Origin: Dehalococcoidia bacterium
GTDB taxonomy: Bacteria > Chloroflexota > Dehalococcoidia > JACVQG01
Length of the DNA stretch: 5,960 nucleotides
Reading direction: 5' to 3'
Assembly (NCBI GenBank): GCA_015661045.1
Contig: JACVQG010000147.1
Span: 1 to 5,960 of the forward strand
The position numbers and the translations under genes were made by a program. The notes beneath the pieces were generated by a model. The model was not told the DNA's origin. It saw only the letters and a list, made by a program, of their open reading frames with translations, and did not search any database. Positions 4,621 through 5,960 of the stretch are shown one piece after another. Position 1 is the first letter of the stretch. Every line of letters starts with the position of its first letter.

Positions 4621-5911
4621 GATTCGGTTGGATAGAAGTTGCAGCTATGCTTGAATTGTCAGGTTTTCTCACTAAAAACACTAAAGTCGAGGCTGTAAAA
4701 AAGAGAACAGCGCCTATAATAAATGCATAGTAGTAGCTACCCGTAACGTCGTATATATGACCTGCCACTATGGCGCCGGTAGGGCCGGCGATGGAGGTAC
4801 CCATTTGAAGTGCGCCTAATATGGCGCCCATAGAGCTCAATCCAAAAATGCTGCCGACAAAAGCTGCCTGCATAGGTATCCAGCCTCCGTAAAAAAAGCC
4901 CAGGACAGCAGCAAATAAATAAAGCGCCCACAAATCTTTAGCGAATATAAGCCATACCATTGATAATCCTGCCATACCATAACACATACCAAGAGTAGCG
5001 TGGGAACCTATCCTATCCGACAAATTTCCCAATATTACCTTGCCCATCACATTGCTCCAACCGATAGTAGAAAGCAAGGTGGCTCCGACCACAGCAGTTA
5101 GCCCGATGCCCGGGTCAGTAACATACGGCACCAGATGTATCCAGGTCATCTGGAGGGTAAAACTCCCCGTACTTATGCCTACCAATATCATCCAAAAAGC
5201 TTTCGTCCGTAATGCCTGACGAAGTTTAAAAGCGGGTAGAGCTACCCGGGTATTTTCTCTAGTGTCAGCATCTCTGTCTCTGTCTTTATCGTTGTCTTTG
5301 TCTTCCTCTCCGTAGGGAACAAGCCCCCTTTCTTTGGGGGTGCCTTTCAGAATTTGCGCTGCTGAGATAACCACTACCGCCAGGATGACGGCCATAATCA
5401 TGTAAGCACTGCGCCATCCGAACTGGTCAATAAGAACCTGGGCTAAAGGAGGCCAGACAGCCTGGCCCAGGCCACCCCCTATTCCGGTAAGACCCAGTAC
5501 AAGACCCCGCCGTTTTGTGAACCACCGGCTTACCATTGCCTGTATAGGGACCCAGAAACTCATTCCGGAAGCCATAAGGATGAAATAGCTATAAAGTTGC
5601 CATTGAGATTGCACCTGCGATGCCAGAAAATAACCCGTGCTGGCAATAATGCCAAGGCCGGTGATTACAATACGTGGGCCGTAGCGGTCGCTTAATATAC
5701 CTGTGACTGGAGACAGTGCGGACTGGGTTAAACCACCGACGAAGAAAGCGACAGCAGTTACAGCGCGGCTCCATCCAAACTCGGTTTGGATTGGTTTGAA
5801 GAATACCCCGAAGGTCTGGTGGCTACCCAGGAGGGTAGCATATACTACCACACCCGCAATTACGACCCACCAGCCATAAAATACGCCTGTCTGTTTACGT
5901 TGTATGCTCAA
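4610..5911 (-). CDS. MFS permease of monocarboxylate/oxalate-formate antiporter type
   Basis: This 433-residue membrane protein has hydrophobic segments consistent with 12 helices. The MFS signature GILSDRYGPR (71-80) sits in the loop after helix 2 and is echoed by GNLSDRIG (295-302) in the second half. The N-terminal YGWWVV block (12-17) and RWFTKRRGLVLG (129-140) are typical of MCT-like and OFA-family carriers of pyruvate, lactate, formate, oxalate or related acids. The true substrate cannot be read from sequence. The central cytoplasmic loop between helices 6 and 7 has an alternating-aspartate run (204-217). The start is TTG (5911-5909) with GAGAGG (5925-5920) eight bases upstream; the next in-frame ATG would remove the first helices. 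It is co-directional with the redox genes but 67 bp separate its stop from the glutaredoxin start. Monocarboxylate transport beside a pyruvate-using enzyme is plausible but inferred. Confidence 0.88.
   Translation of the reverse strand: MSIQRKQTGVFYGWWVVIAGVVVYATLLGSHQTFGVFFKPIQTEFGWSRAVTAVAFFVGGLTQSALSPVTGILSDRYGPRIVITGLGIIASTGYFLASQVQSQWQLYSYFILMASGMSFWVPIQAMVSRWFTKRRGLVLGLTGIGGGLGQAVWPPLAQVLIDQFGWRSAYMIMAVILAVVVISAAQILKGTPKERGLVPYGEEDKDNDKDRDRDADTRENTRVALPAFKLRQALRTKAFWMILVGISTGSFTLQMTWIHLVPYVTDPGIGLTAVVGATLLSTIGWSNVMGKVILGNLSDRIGSHATLGMCYGMAGLSMVWLIFAKDLWALYLFAAVLGFFYGGWIPMQAAFVGSIFGLSSMGAILGALQMGTSIAGPTGAIVAGHIYDVTGSYYYAFIIGAVLFFTASTLVFLVRKPDNSSIAATSIQPNRDR
5261..5302 (-). repeat. (Asp-X)7 low-complexity repeat inside the permease gene
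   Basis: Codons 204-217 alternate aspartate with K, N, K, R, R, A and T for seven pairs without a break. The DNA is a degenerate six-base pattern of GAY followed by mostly AAA or AGA, so replication slippage is a likely origin. It lies in the predicted central cytoplasmic loop, where length variation is usually tolerated, and the reading frame is preserved. Confidence 0.8.
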
Positions 5912-5919
5912 CCGGAAAG

Positions 5920-5925
5920 CCTCTC
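5920..5925 (-). promoter_or_regulatory. Ribosome-binding site deciding the TTG start of the permease
   Basis: GAGAGG on the minus strand lies eight bases before the TTG at 5911. A nearby ATG at 5927 is in another frame and stops after ten codons, so it cannot start the permease. The remaining bases to the window edge (5926-5960) show no convincing promoter or gene. Confidence 0.55.
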
Positions 5926-5960
5926 ATGCAATGTAATTAGTCAGGAACGGTTCTTCTTAG

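Noticed and set aside
4951..4979. Nine-base direct repeat (gccatacca) 20 bases apart
   Set aside because: Too short, inside the permease gene, and explained by similar codons in neighbouring membrane residues.
5324..5341. CCCCC and GGGGG arms around a seven-base loop, hairpin-like
   Set aside because: It lies within the permease coding sequence, has only five paired bases and no following T run, and encodes ordinary loop residues; not a terminator.
5943..5955. Short imperfect palindrome with GAAC-G-GTTC core upstream of the permease
   Set aside because: Four-base arms are expected by chance, and the region is cut by the window edge, so an operator cannot be supported.

Overview
The window is a tightly packed run of eight protein genes, all on the minus strand, so transcription runs from high to low coordinates. 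The content points to an obligately anaerobic, ferredoxin-based bacterium: a split four-subunit pyruvate:ferredoxin oxidoreductase, a rubrerythrin-type diiron protein and an AhpF-like thioredoxin reductase with a YruB-type glutaredoxin. Half of the start codons are TTG or GTG with purine-rich Shine-Dalgarno (SD) sequences. This would suit Clostridia such as the Peptococcaceae-like groups. Anaerobic Chloroflexota or other phyla cannot be excluded from sequence alone.

In transcription order: (1) 5911-4610, a 12-helix MFS permease of the monocarboxylate/oxalate-formate type, probably ending its own unit. (2) 4542-2868, a redox/oxidative-stress block: a 77-residue glutaredoxin-like protein, an AhpF-like thioredoxin reductase without the NADPH-type HRR motif, and a rubredoxin-less diiron ferritin-like protein. 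A possible promoter lies just before this block. (3) 2842-1, the oxidoreductase genes in the order gamma (porG), delta (porD), alpha (porA), beta (porB). porB runs off the window edge after 229 codons.

Gaps from the glutaredoxin gene onward are -4 to 61 bp and no terminator-like hairpin is visible, so blocks 2 and 3 may form one operon. The oxidoreductase would decarboxylate pyruvate to acetyl-CoA and reduce ferredoxin. The glutaredoxin/reductase pair would move NAD(P)H electrons to disulfides or peroxidases, and the diiron protein could remove peroxide near an oxygen-sensitive enzyme. The permease could import a monocarboxylate substrate. These functional links are inferred from gene order.

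The most unusual feature is a perfect 32-bp tandem duplication at the porA-porB junction (677-742). It copies the porB ribosome-binding site and first codons and creates an eight-codon upstream minicistron. A second minicistron with a good SD overlaps the porA start. No RNA genes, mobile elements or CRISPR arrays were seen, and no gene-free stretch exceeds about 60 bases.
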